Assembly (NCBI GenBank): GCA_003215475.1
Contig: QCKH01000001.1
Coordinates: 1-64,000 of the forward strand
Direction of reading: 5' to 3'
Length of the DNA: 64,000 bases
DNA from: Prochlorococcus sp. AG-409-L21
GTDB lineage: Bacteria > Cyanobacteriota > Cyanobacteriia > PCC-6307 > Cyanobiaceae
Part shown: piece after piece, positions 10,500-19,721 of the stretch
Layout of the letters: every line of letters starts with the position of its first letter
How positions within the stretch are numbered: the stretch's first letter is position 1
The notes under the pieces: generated by a model
Told to the model about the DNA's origin: nothing
What the model saw: the letters and a program-made list of their open reading frames with translations, nothing else
Databases searched by the model: none
Program-made: the position numbers and the translations under genes

Positions 10500-12614
10500 A
10501 TGGCTAAAGACATACAATTGGCGAAGAATTTTTTAAATAGAGAATTAAGTTGGATTGACTTCAACCATAGAGTATTAGAGAAAGCACTAGATAAGAAAAC
10601 ACCTCTTTTAGAACAAGCCAAATTTTCTGCAATTTTTAGCAATAATCTAGATGAGTTTTTTATGGTTAGAGTTGCTTCCTTAAAATCCCAAGTCGAAGCA
10701 GGAGTAACTAAAAAAAGTGAAGATGATAAAACCCCACAGAATCAGTTAATTAAAATTAGAAAAAAACTTTTATCATGTCTTGTAGAACAACAAGAGCATT
10801 ATATCAATAGCTTAAAAGCAAAGTTAAAAAAAGAGAAAATCTTTTTACTTGAATACCTAGAACTAACTCCTCGTGAAAAAGCATGGGTTGATAATTACTT
10901 TCAAACTGCAATTTTTCCTGTTCTTACACCTTTAGCAGTTGATCCAACTCACCCATTCCCATTTGTTAGTAATTTGAGTCTCAATATTGCCGCAATCATT
11001 AGTGATCCTGATTCAAATCAAAAACAATTTGCAAGGGTCAAAATACCGCAAAAAACCATGTCCAGATTTATTAATATTCCAATTGATATAAGTGAACGTA
11101 ATCCGAAACCAGTTTATAGCGCTATTGCTATTGAAGAAGTTGTAGCGTTCAACTTACATATGCTTTTCCCTGGTATGAAAATTGAAAAGCATTCATTTTT
11201 TCGAGTTACTAGAGACGCTGATCTAGAATTAAGAGACTTTGAAGCTGATGACTTAATGCTCGCTATAGAGCAGGGATTACGGAAAAGGCGAATGGGTGGA
11301 GAAATTGTAAGATTGGAAGTTGCCCACTCTATGCCTCAAGAAATTCTTGACTTGCTAATGGAAGGAATGGGTGTAGAAAAAGCAGATCTATATCATATAA
11401 ATGGACTCTTAGGACTTGACGAATTATTTGAGTTAATGGAAATCAATACCCCTCACCTATTTAACGTACAACAGCAAGGTAAAATTCCTAGATCGCTAAA
11501 AAATAGTCAATATGGATTACTTGAAGATGGGTCAATCAAGCAAGAAGAATTCAAAAGTATTTTCTCTATAATTAAAAGGAAAGATATCTTACTTCACCAT
11601 CCCTATGATTTATTTACAAATTCAGTAGAAGAATTTATTAATCAATCAGCTGATGATCCATTGGTCATGGGAATTAAAATGACTTTATATAGAGTTTCTA
11701 AAGATTCTCCTATTATTGCAGCATTAATAAGAGCCGCCGAAAATGGTAAACAAGTCATGGCTCTTGTTGAATTAAAAGCTCGCTTCGATGAAGACAATAA
11801 TATTCAATGGGCTAAGCAACTAGAAAAATCAGGTGTCCATGTAGTCTATGGCGTAGTTGGTCTCAAAACCCATACAAAAATTGCCTTGGTAGTCCGTAAA
11901 GAGAAAGAACGCTTACGTAGCTATTTTCATATTGGAACAGGTAACTACAACTCAAAGACTGCAAGACAATACACAGATCTTGGACTCCTATCAGTTCAAC
12001 CAGAATTAGGCGAAGATTTAATAGAGCTATTCAATTACTTAACAGGTTTCTCTAAACAACAAAGTTTCAAAAAACTTTTAGTAGCTCCTGTAACACTCCG
12101 AGCAGGAATAGAGACACTTATTCAAAGGGAAATTAATAATGCAAGAAATGGGAAAAAAGCAAAAATTCGTGCAAAGGTTAATTCTCTTGTTGATCCCAGC
12201 ATCATTCAATTATTTTATGAAGCATCTCAAGCGGGTGTAAAAATAGAACTAATTGTTAGAGGCATGTGCTGTTTATATCCTAAAAAAGACGGGCTTAGTG
12301 AAAATATTACTGTGGTTAGTATTGTTGGTAGATATCTTGAACATTCTCGTATTTTTTGGTTTTATAATGAGGGTAAACCCTTAGTATATATAGGGAGTGC
12401 AGATTTAATGCGAAGAAATTTAGATCGAAGAGTTGAAGCAGTTACCCCTATTGAAGATAACGATTTAAAGCAAAAAATCGATATGATTCTCGAAACTTAT
12501 TTATGCGACAATGTAAATAGTTGGGATATGCAAAGTAATGGAAAATTTATACGTAAAGCTATTAAACAAACTTCTAGATGCTCACATACCGAATTAATGG
12601 ATTTTACTTGTTAA
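10500..12614 (+). CDS. ppk: Polyphosphate kinase
   Basis: Reversibly polymerises the terminal phosphate of ATP into polyphosphate. The 704-residue product has the PPK1 N-terminal domain (NRELSWIDFNHRVLEKA), and both catalytic histidines sit in expected contexts: KTHTKIAL (the autophosphorylated His) followed by HIGTGNYNSKTARQYTD, and EHSRIFWF in the C-terminal phospholipase D-like half. Length matches PPK1. No exopolyphosphatase gene is adjacent. Polyphosphate storage fits a phosphate-limited oceanic lifestyle, but that is inference. Confidence 0.96.
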   Translation: MAKDIQLAKNFLNRELSWIDFNHRVLEKALDKKTPLLEQAKFSAIFSNNLDEFFMVRVASLKSQVEAGVTKKSEDDKTPQNQLIKIRKKLLSCLVEQQEHYINSLKAKLKKEKIFLLEYLELTPREKAWVDNYFQTAIFPVLTPLAVDPTHPFPFVSNLSLNIAAIISDPDSNQKQFARVKIPQKTMSRFINIPIDISERNPKPVYSAIAIEEVVAFNLHMLFPGMKIEKHSFFRVTRDADLELRDFEADDLMLAIEQGLRKRRMGGEIVRLEVAHSMPQEILDLLMEGMGVEKADLYHINGLLGLDELFELMEINTPHLFNVQQQGKIPRSLKNSQYGLLEDGSIKQEEFKSIFSIIKRKDILLHHPYDLFTNSVEEFINQSADDPLVMGIKMTLYRVSKDSPIIAALIRAAENGKQVMALVELKARFDEDNNIQWAKQLEKSGVHVVYGVVGLKTHTKIALVVRKEKERLRSYFHIGTGNYNSKTARQYTDLGLLSVQPELGEDLIELFNYLTGFSKQQSFKKLLVAPVTLRAGIETLIQREINNARNGKKAKIRAKVNSLVDPSIIQLFYEASQAGVKIELIVRGMCCLYPKKDGLSENITVVSIVGRYLEHSRIFWFYNEGKPLVYIGSADLMRRNLDRRVEAVTPIEDNDLKQKIDMILETYLCDNVNSWDMQSNGKFIRKAIKQTSRCSHTELMDFTC

Positions 12615-12762
12615 AAACGATCAATAATTCTTTCATAGAAATCCAAAAAGTCGAACCCCAAAATTAAAAATTAACTAAGTCTTAATACCTAATTGTGTAT
12701 TAAATCTCACACGCCTAGTTCAATATCAAACAAAAACTTTTATTTAATTAATAGTTTTTTGC

Positions 12763-12768
12763 TATAAG
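12763..12768 (+). promoter_or_regulatory. Possible -10 element of the sigma factor gene
   Basis: TATAAG lies about 40 bases before the sigma factor start, in a 195-base AT-rich gap. No convincing -35 box is visible at the usual spacing, so this is a tentative call. Confidence 0.3.
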
Positions 12769-12795
12769 AGTGCTAAGTTCATTTTAAATAAATAT

Positions 12796-12801
12796 AGGAG
12801 G
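12796..12801 (+). promoter_or_regulatory. Shine-Dalgarno site of the sigma factor gene
   Basis: A full AGGAGG lies eight bases before the ATG at 12810 and five before the in-frame GTG at 12807. The spacing favours the ATG. Confidence 0.75.
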
Positions 12802-12809
12802 CCAGGGTG

Positions 12810-13829
12810 ATGGGGATCCCTCTGGAATCTGTAAAGGGTGATTCTTCATCCTCCTCAGATAAATTAGTTTTGCCTAAGACTTCGAAAAGTCAAAGGCAAA
12901 AGAATTCTAATAACAGTCCAGCTACTCGCGGACGTCCAGCTGGACGGCTAGGGACTGATTCAATTGGTTTTTATTTAAGTAGTATTGGACGAGTTCCTTT
13001 ATTAACCCCAGCAGAAGAAATAGAGCTTGCACATCATGTCCAAAAAATGAAGCAATTATTAGATATTTCAAAGGATGAGCTTACAACACGCCAACGTCAC
13101 CAAATTCGAATGGGAAAGCGTGCTAGAGATCGAATGATGGCCGCAAATTTAAGACTTGTTGTTAGTGTTGCTAAAAAATACCAAAATCAAGGCTTAGAGC
13201 TACTTGACCTCGTTCAAGAAGGAGCTATTGGTCTTGAAAGAGCTGTTGATAAGTTTGACCCTGCGATGGGTTATAAATTTTCCACATATGCCTACTGGTG
13301 GATACGGCAGGGAATGACCAGATCAATTGATAATAGTGCTCGTACTATTCGACTACCTATACATATCAGTGAAAAGCTATCGAAAATGAGGCGTATATCA
13401 CGCGAACTTTCTCACAGTCTAGGGAGACAACCCAATAGACTCGAACTAGCAAGGGAATTAGGTATGGAGACCAAAGATCTCGAAGATTTAATAGCTCAAA
13501 GTGCTCCTTGTGCATCTTTGGATTCTCATGCTAGAGGTGAAGAGGATCGAAGTACATTAGGCGAACTTATACCTGACCCTAATTATGATGAACCTATGGA
13601 AGGAATGGATAGAAATATGCAAAAGGAGCATCTAGGTGGATGGCTTGCTCAATTAAACGAAAGAGAGCAAAAAATTATGCGCCTTAGATTTGGACTGGAT
13701 GGTGAAGAGCCATTAACACTTGCTGAGATTGGAAGACAAATAAATGTCTCAAGAGAGAGAGTCAGGCAACTTGAAGCAAAAGCTATTTTAAAATTAAGAG
13801 GAATGACTGATCACCAACAAGCTGCTTAA
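12810..13829 (+). CDS. Group 2 sigma-70 RNA polymerase sigma factor
   Basis: Directs RNA polymerase to promoters. After a Ser/Asn/Lys-rich N-terminal tail (first ~45 residues), it has region 1.2 (GTDSIGFYLSSIGRVPLL), region 2 with the -10 recognition helix (FSTYAYWWIRQGMTRSI, about 158-174), region 3 and region 4 with a helix-turn-helix (LTLAEIGRQINVSRERVRQL, about 302-321). There is no long acidic region 1.1, and the 339-residue length is shorter than a principal sigma, so I call it a group 2, RpoD-like factor. Which cyanobacterial Sig class it belongs to needs a tree. A strong AGGAGG precedes the start. Confidence 0.9.
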   Translation: MGIPLESVKGDSSSSSDKLVLPKTSKSQRQKNSNNSPATRGRPAGRLGTDSIGFYLSSIGRVPLLTPAEEIELAHHVQKMKQLLDISKDELTTRQRHQIRMGKRARDRMMAANLRLVVSVAKKYQNQGLELLDLVQEGAIGLERAVDKFDPAMGYKFSTYAYWWIRQGMTRSIDNSARTIRLPIHISEKLSKMRRISRELSHSLGRQPNRLELARELGMETKDLEDLIAQSAPCASLDSHARGEEDRSTLGELIPDPNYDEPMEGMDRNMQKEHLGGWLAQLNEREQKIMRLRFGLDGEEPLTLAEIGRQINVSRERVRQLEAKAILKLRGMTDHQQAA

Positions 13830-13837
13830 AGCAAAAA

Positions 13838-14491
13838 TTGACTAGTGCCTATCCTTTGATTGTGATTTCAGGATGGCTAATAATTGTGCTGTTTAGTAGT
13901 TTTTTGTGTCGAAAGTTCTATCCAGAAGAAAAAGAATTAAGTCGCAAAGTTGTTCATATAGGAACTGGTCCGGTTATTCCTCTAGCATGGTGGTTCAATA
14001 TTTCTAGTTCTCTAGTAATTGCATTAGCTTGTATTATTACAATTGCTCTTTTTATTAACCATAGAATTCAGCTAGTAACGTCCATTGAAGATGTCGGGAG
14101 AAAAAGTTATGGAACAATTGCATATGGATTCAGTATTAGCGTATTAATTATCCTGTTTTGGTCAAACAATCCCTCAGCAGTAACGGCAGGAGTTCTTGTA
14201 ATGGCATTTGGAGATGGGTTGGCAGGATTAATCGGGCGTAAAGTTCAATCTCCTTCTTGGATTATTTTAGGTCAAAAGAAATCTTTGATAGGAACAATAA
14301 TAATGGGAGCAACAGGAGTAATTATCTTATTTATTCTGAATGAAATAATAGGTGCACATCTACCTCCAATAGATATTCTTACAATTACATCTCTTGCAGT
14401 AGTTTTAGAACAAATCAGTCCATTAGGAGTTGATAATATAAGTGTTCCCATAGCTGTAGGAGTCACTTGGCACTTAATGTTATTGGACTAA
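13838..14491 (+). CDS. Phytol/dolichol kinase-family membrane protein
   Basis: Integral membrane protein of 217 residues with about seven hydrophobic segments. The family signatures are visible: RKVVHIGTG near residue 36, GDGLAGLIGRK around 128 and KKSLIGT around 147, as in CTP-dependent phytol/dolichol kinases and related phosphatidate cytidylyltransferases. In cyanobacteria the relative of plant VTE5 phosphorylates phytol released from chlorophyll for tocopherol or chlorophyll re-use; that role here is inferred. The start is a TTG eight bases after the sigma factor stop, so the two are probably co-transcribed. It converges on the DAHP synthase gene. Confidence 0.75.
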   Translation: MTSAYPLIVISGWLIIVLFSSFLCRKFYPEEKELSRKVVHIGTGPVIPLAWWFNISSSLVIALACIITIALFINHRIQLVTSIEDVGRKSYGTIAYGFSISVLIILFWSNNPSAVTAGVLVMAFGDGLAGLIGRKVQSPSWIILGQKKSLIGTIIMGATGVIILFILNEIIGAHLPPIDILTITSLAVVLEQISPLGVDNISVPIAVGVTWHLMLLD

Positions 14492-14493
14492 TG

Positions 14494-15567
14494 CTATGAA
14501 CGAACAACGTCCGCAAGTTGTTCACAAAGCATCCTAGTAGTTGCCATATCAATACATGCATCAGTAATACTTTGACCAAACGTCAGTTTTGATAAATCCT
14601 TGTTTAATTTCTGATTACCTTCTACTAAATGGCTTTCAATCATTACTCCCATAATATGAGAAGAACCATTCTTCACTTGACTAGCCACCTCACGCAAAAC
14701 TTCTGATTGTCTGCGATAATCCTTATTAGAGTTACCATGACTACAATCAACCATCACTCGATCTTTTGAACCCGAGTCTGAAAGTTGTTGAGCTACTTGT
14801 TGAATGGATTCAGAATCGTAATTAGATCCACTGCTACCTCCTCTTAAAACAAGATGTCCATCAGGATTACCTGTTGTACTAATGATTGATGCATAACCTT
14901 CATGATTAATACCTAAAAAATGATGAGGTTTTGAAGCTGCCTTCATTGCATTGATGGCAATATCAATGGTTCCATCAGTACCATTTTTATATCCAATTGG
15001 CATCGATAGGCCAGACGCCATCTCTCGATGAGTTTGACTTTCTGTAGTTCTTGCTCCAATTGCAGTCCAACTAATTAAATCAGCAATATATTGAGGTACA
15101 ACTGGATCAAGTAATTCTGTGGCAGTTGGAATATCTAAATGTGCTAGGTCTAATAACAAAGACCTTGCTCTTCGTAACCCTGTATTAATATCATATGACC
15201 CATCAAGATGTGGATCATTAATAAGTCCTTTCCATCCTGTAGTAGTTCTAGGTTTTTCAAAATATACTCTCATCACAATTTCAAGTTTCTCAGAAAAACG
15301 ATCTCTTAATTCTTTCAGCTGATTTGCATACTCTTTAGCCGCATCAGTATCATGTACTGAACAAGGTCCTACTATAACTAACATTCTAGAATCTTCTGCA
15401 GCTAGAATAGATTGAATTACTTTTCGTGTTTTAGCGACAACAGCTGCAGATTTTTTATCTAATGGGAAATCTCGATGAAGCGCAGAAGGAGGAAGTAGCG
15501 GCCTCGTCTCAACTATATGAAGATCTGAAGTTTGATCAGTAACATCAAAATCTGTTGAAAAGACCAT
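14494..15567 (-). CDS. 3-deoxy-7-phosphoheptulonate synthase (DAHP synthase), type I
   Basis: First enzyme of the shikimate pathway, condensing erythrose 4-phosphate and phosphoenolpyruvate. It is an AroF/G/H-type (class I alpha) enzyme: VGPCSVHDTDAAKEYA near the N-terminus, YFEKPRTTTGWKGLINDP, IGARTTESQ and the metal-binding DCSHGNSNK and MIESHL stretches. I use the ATG at 15567; an in-frame TTG directly before it is less likely. Type of feedback inhibition cannot be read. It is divergent from acnB across a ~140-base gap that must hold both promoters. aroE lies about 10 kb to the right. Confidence 0.94.
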   Translation of the reverse strand: MVFSTDFDVTDQTSDLHIVETRPLLPPSALHRDFPLDKKSAAVVAKTRKVIQSILAAEDSRMLVIVGPCSVHDTDAAKEYANQLKELRDRFSEKLEIVMRVYFEKPRTTTGWKGLINDPHLDGSYDINTGLRRARSLLLDLAHLDIPTATELLDPVVPQYIADLISWTAIGARTTESQTHREMASGLSMPIGYKNGTDGTIDIAINAMKAASKPHHFLGINHEGYASIISTTGNPDGHLVLRGGSSGSNYDSESIQQVAQQLSDSGSKDRVMVDCSHGNSNKDYRRQSEVLREVASQVKNGSSHIMGVMIESHLVEGNQKLNKDLSKLTFGQSITDACIDMATTRMLCEQLADVVRS

Positions 15568-15708
15568 CAAGCCTTCCTCATAACTAGAAGTTTGCAGAAA
15601 TTAGAAAATAAATACATTAAGAACTTGGTTTTCTGCATCTATCTACATCCAAAATTAGATTATATGAAACACAATAAGTTAATAATTTAGTCTTTGAAAG
15701 AAACTGGA

Positions 15709-18321
15709 ATGAACAAAATGCTCAAAACATACAAAGAGCTAGCAGCAGCAAGAGCTTTACAAGGTATCCCGCCATTACCTTTAGATCATGAACAAACTCA
15801 TGAAGTAACATCATTACTAGAAAATCCTTCTCAAGAATCCAGCAAAGAATTTTTATTAAGCCTGCTCAAAGATCGTGTTCCACCGGGAGTTGATAAGGCT
15901 TCATACATAAAAGCATCTTGGCTGAACTCGATAGTTCAACAAAAAATACATAGTCCTTTCATTAATGCTAAAGAAGCCACAAGGCTTTTAGGAACAATGA
16001 TGGGTGGATACAACGTATCTGCTTTAATTGAAATTCTTACCAGTCAAGAACATGAAATTGCAAATATTGCGGTAAAAAGTCTTAGTAATACTCTTTTAAT
16101 TTATGATGCTCTAAATGATGTACTTGAACTAGCAAAAAATAATCCCTATGCGAAACAAATCTTAGAGAGTTGGGCAAAAGCTGAATGGTTTACCAGTAAA
16201 CCCAAACTAGCAAAAGAAATTACAGTAACTGTTTTTAAAGTTGATGGAGAAATTAACACTGACGACCTTTCTCCTGCAACGCATGCAACTAGTCGACCAG
16301 ATATCCCACTTCATGCACTGGCAATGCTTGAAACAAGGGCACCAGAAGGAATTAGACAAATAAATTTATTAAAAAAACAAGGTTACCCTATCGCTTTTGT
16401 AGGAGATGTTGTTGGCACTGGAAGCTCACGCAAATCGGCTATTAATTCTTTACTTTGGCATATCGGTGAAGATATCCCATATATTCCAAACAAACGATCA
16501 GGTGGAATCATTCTTGGTGGCAAAATAGCACCTATTTTTTTCAACACAGCAGAAGATTCCGGCACATTACCAATTGAATGTGATGTAAGCAAACTAAACA
16601 CTGGAGATATAATCACCATTTTTCCTTATGAAGGAAAAATTACATGCAATAAAGGAGAAAAAAATAACCAAGAAATCATTTCTTCCTTTCAATTAAAGCC
16701 CTCTACAATTTTTGATGAGATACGAGCAGGAGGTAGAATCCCATTAATGATCGGTAGAGCGTTAACTGACAAAGTAAGAGAAAAGCTAAATTTGGAGCCC
16801 TCCACACTATTCATTCGACCTGGTGAACCAGCAAGAAATTCCAATGGGTTTACTCAAGCACAAAAAATTGTTGGGAGAGCCTGTGGGTTACCTGGTATTC
16901 AACCAGGCTCTAGTTGTGAACCTGTTATTACAACAGTAGGAAGTCAAGATACAACAGGACCTATGACAAGAGATGAGATGAAAGAACTTGCATGTCTCGG
17001 GTTCTCAGCAGATTTAGTAATGCAAAGTTTTTGTCATACAGCTGCTTATCCAAAACCCGTAGATATTCAAACACAACAGGAATTACCTGATTTCTTTGCT
17101 GAGCGTGGAGGAGTCGCACTTAAACCAGGCGATGGAATAATTCATAGTTGGCTTAATAGAATGTTACTCCCAGACACAGTAGGTACAGGGGGTGATAGTC
17201 ATACTAGATTTCCTCTCGGTATCTCATTCCCCGGTGGATCCGGCTTGGTTGCTTTTGCTGCTGCAATTGGAGCAATGCCTCTAGATATGCCTGAATCAGT
17301 ATTAGTGAAATTTAAAGGATCTTTACAACCGGGTATTACCTTGCGTGACATTGTTAATGCAATACCTTTAATAGCCATTCAACAAAGATTATTAACTGTA
17401 TCAAATGAAAACAAAATAAATGTCTTCAATGGAAAAATCATGGAAATCGAAGGTTTACCTAATCTTAAGCTTGAACAAGCATTCGAACTAACAGATGCAA
17501 GTGCAGAAAGATCGTGTGCAGGCTGCTCAATTCAATTGTCTGAAGAAACAATTGCAGAGTATTTGCGAAGCAATATTGCATTATTAAAAAATATGATTGC
17601 TAGAGGTTATCGAGATGCTCGTACTTTAGGGAGACGTATTCAAGACATGGAAAAATGGCTAAACAATCCTCAAGTCCTTAAAGCAGACCCAAATGCCAAT
17701 TATTCTTCCAGCATAGAAATTGATCTGAATAAATTAAAAGAACCAATTTTAGCTTGTCCTAATGATCCTGATAACGTAAAACTTCTGCACAAAGAAGCTG
17801 GAACTCCAATTCAAGAAGTCTTTATTGGATCTTGCATGACTAATATTGGCCATTATCGAGCCGCTGCAACAATATTAAAAAACTCTGGGAAGGCAAAAGC
17901 TAGATTGTGGATATGTCCACCCACACGCATGGACGAAGAGATGCTGAAAAAAGAAGGTTATTACAAGATTTTCGAAGATGCTGGATCTAGGATGGAAATG
18001 CCTGGATGTTCTCTCTGTATGGGAAATCAAGCCCGAGTAGAAGATAACACCACAGTATTTTCAACAAGTACAAGGAACTTCAATAATCGCCTAGGAAAAG
18101 GAGCACAAGTTTACTTAGGTAGTGCAGAGTTAGCAGCAGTTTGTGCACTTTTAGGACGTATCCCAACATTTTTGGAATATCAAGAAATAGCAGCTAACAA
18201 AATTGATCCGTTATCTGATGATTTATATCGATATCTCAATTTCAATGAAATTGAAGGCTTTGAAAAAGAAGGTCAAATTATTAGTAATGAAGCACAAAAG
18301 AAATTCCTAACTACTTCCTAA
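15709..18321 (+). CDS. acnB: Aconitate hydratase B
   Basis: Interconverts citrate and isocitrate in the (incomplete) TCA cycle. The protein has the AcnB order: an N-terminal HEAT-like domain, the swivelling domain (VTVFKVDGEINTDDLSPA, then VGDVVGTGSSRKSA) and the Fe-S catalytic core. The cluster cysteines are in FIGSCMTNIGH and PGCSLCMGNQARV. The ATG at 15709 gives MNKMLKTYKELAAAR; the ATG at 15718 aligns with the E. coli AcnB start and is equally possible; an upstream TTG at 15694 is unlikely. About 870 residues, normal for AcnB. The CLC gene follows 18 bases later. Confidence 0.96.
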   Translation: MNKMLKTYKELAAARALQGIPPLPLDHEQTHEVTSLLENPSQESSKEFLLSLLKDRVPPGVDKASYIKASWLNSIVQQKIHSPFINAKEATRLLGTMMGGYNVSALIEILTSQEHEIANIAVKSLSNTLLIYDALNDVLELAKNNPYAKQILESWAKAEWFTSKPKLAKEITVTVFKVDGEINTDDLSPATHATSRPDIPLHALAMLETRAPEGIRQINLLKKQGYPIAFVGDVVGTGSSRKSAINSLLWHIGEDIPYIPNKRSGGIILGGKIAPIFFNTAEDSGTLPIECDVSKLNTGDIITIFPYEGKITCNKGEKNNQEIISSFQLKPSTIFDEIRAGGRIPLMIGRALTDKVREKLNLEPSTLFIRPGEPARNSNGFTQAQKIVGRACGLPGIQPGSSCEPVITTVGSQDTTGPMTRDEMKELACLGFSADLVMQSFCHTAAYPKPVDIQTQQELPDFFAERGGVALKPGDGIIHSWLNRMLLPDTVGTGGDSHTRFPLGISFPGGSGLVAFAAAIGAMPLDMPESVLVKFKGSLQPGITLRDIVNAIPLIAIQQRLLTVSNENKINVFNGKIMEIEGLPNLKLEQAFELTDASAERSCAGCSIQLSEETIAEYLRSNIALLKNMIARGYRDARTLGRRIQDMEKWLNNPQVLKADPNANYSSSIEIDLNKLKEPILACPNDPDNVKLLHKEAGTPIQEVFIGSCMTNIGHYRAAATILKNSGKAKARLWICPPTRMDEEMLKKEGYYKIFEDAGSRMEMPGCSLCMGNQARVEDNTTVFSTSTRNFNNRLGKGAQVYLGSAELAAVCALLGRIPTFLEYQEIAANKIDPLSDDLYRYLNFNEIEGFEKEGQIISNEAQKKFLTTS

Positions 18322-18339
18322 CAAATTCAAAATATCAAT

Positions 18340-19719
18340 ATGAATAACCAACAAATTAACTCAGGTCGTAGTATTAGAAACTTATTACGCCAACGATGGC
18401 TTGTTGTCAGCTTCGCTTTAATGCTGACAGGATTAGGTGCAGCTTTAACAGGAACCCTCTTCCAAAAAGGAATCTATGGATTAAATGAATGGCGTTTAAA
18501 CCTACTTGAAACACTACCTCCATGGTTAGTTCTTCCTCTTTTAGGAAGTCTAGGAGGATTAATCTCAGCAACAATTATTTCCAAATTTGCTCCAGCTGCA
18601 GGAGGTTCCGGTGTCACCCAAGTCATGGCATGGATGCGTCATCGACAAGTCCCAATGGGATTAAAAGTGGGCCTAGGAAAATTAATTGGTGGAATCATAG
18701 CCATAGGAAGTGGATTCCCACTTGGTCCAGAAGGACCTGCAGTACAAATGGGAGGTTCTATTGCATGGCAAATGGCACAATGGTTAAAAGCACCTATAAC
18801 TTTTAGACGTGTCATTGTTGCTGCAGGTAGCGGAGCAGGTATTGCAGCAATCTTTAGTGCACCTATTGGAGGTTTTATTTATGCAATTGAAGAATTACTC
18901 AATTCCTCCAGACCTGTCGTTCTCCTACTAGTAGTTGTTACAACTTTCTGGGCTGATAGCTGGGCAGATATATTACAAGGTCAAGGTTTTGAACTAGATA
19001 TTGATTTTCCTTTAAACATTAATGTACTACCTATCGATTTTATTTATCTAATAGGTCTAGGAGTGATAGTTGGTATATTAGCTCAACTTTATTGCCAATA
19101 TGTATTAATAATGCAACAGTTAGGAAATATATGGTTTAAAAATAAGTTGATTCAAAAAATGACAATTAGTGGGTTTCTCTTAGGAAGCATTTTTTCCTTT
19201 CTACCTAGTGAATTCCATCATGTTGGAGAATTAAAAAAATTAATTGTTTTAGGTAATGGAAATATATCACTAGCATTAGGCACTTTTATAGTTTTGTTCT
19301 TCAGTACAGGACTCGCTGCAGCATCAGGTGCTCCTGGAGGATTATTTTTCCCAATGCTTATCCTTGGAGGGTGTATAGGATCAGCCTGTGGAACTTGGGT
19401 AGAAGCTCTAACGGGTCATTTCCCAACCACTTATACTCTTGCTGGAATGGGTGCATTTGTTGCTGCTTGTACAAGAACACCTATTTGTGCAATGTTTCTT
19501 GCATTTGCCCCTACTAAAAATCTGTTAATACTAAAGCCAGTCTTATTAACCTGTTTAACAAGTTTTTTAATAGCTCGCATTTTTAATAACCACTCAATAT
19601 ATGAAAGACAAATTGCAATGGAAATGAATCCAACAAACTATTTATTCTCAAACAATAAAAGAGAGAATTCTCTTGAAAGCACAAATGAAAACAATCAATT
19701 AACTTCACCTCCTCAATAA
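18340..19719 (+). CDS. CLC-family chloride channel or Cl-/H+ antiporter
   Basis: Membrane protein of 459 residues with the CLC fold. The three ion-path motifs are recognisable but altered: GGSGVTQ (about 88-94) where GSGIPE is usual, GPEGP (129-133, retaining the gating glutamate at 131) where G(K/R)EGP is usual, and GAPGGLFFPML for GxFxP. The IYAIEELL helix carries the acidic pair in which antiporters place the internal proton glutamate, so transport rather than a pure channel is plausible. There is no C-terminal CBS domain. The stop is followed after two bases by the likely start of the radical SAM gene. Confidence 0.88.
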   Translation: MNNQQINSGRSIRNLLRQRWLVVSFALMLTGLGAALTGTLFQKGIYGLNEWRLNLLETLPPWLVLPLLGSLGGLISATIISKFAPAAGGSGVTQVMAWMRHRQVPMGLKVGLGKLIGGIIAIGSGFPLGPEGPAVQMGGSIAWQMAQWLKAPITFRRVIVAAGSGAGIAAIFSAPIGGFIYAIEELLNSSRPVVLLLVVVTTFWADSWADILQGQGFELDIDFPLNINVLPIDFIYLIGLGVIVGILAQLYCQYVLIMQQLGNIWFKNKLIQKMTISGFLLGSIFSFLPSEFHHVGELKKLIVLGNGNISLALGTFIVLFFSTGLAAASGAPGGLFFPMLILGGCIGSACGTWVEALTGHFPTTYTLAGMGAFVAACTRTPICAMFLAFAPTKNLLILKPVLLTCLTSFLIARIFNNHSIYERQIAMEMNPTNYLFSNNKRENSLESTNENNQLTSPPQ

Positions 19720-19721
19720 CA

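Noticed and set aside
12768-12776. GAGTGCTAA, identical to one half of the CIRCE heat-shock operator, upstream of the sigma factor gene
   Set aside because: The other half (TTAGCACTC) is not found at the correct distance, so this is likely chance.
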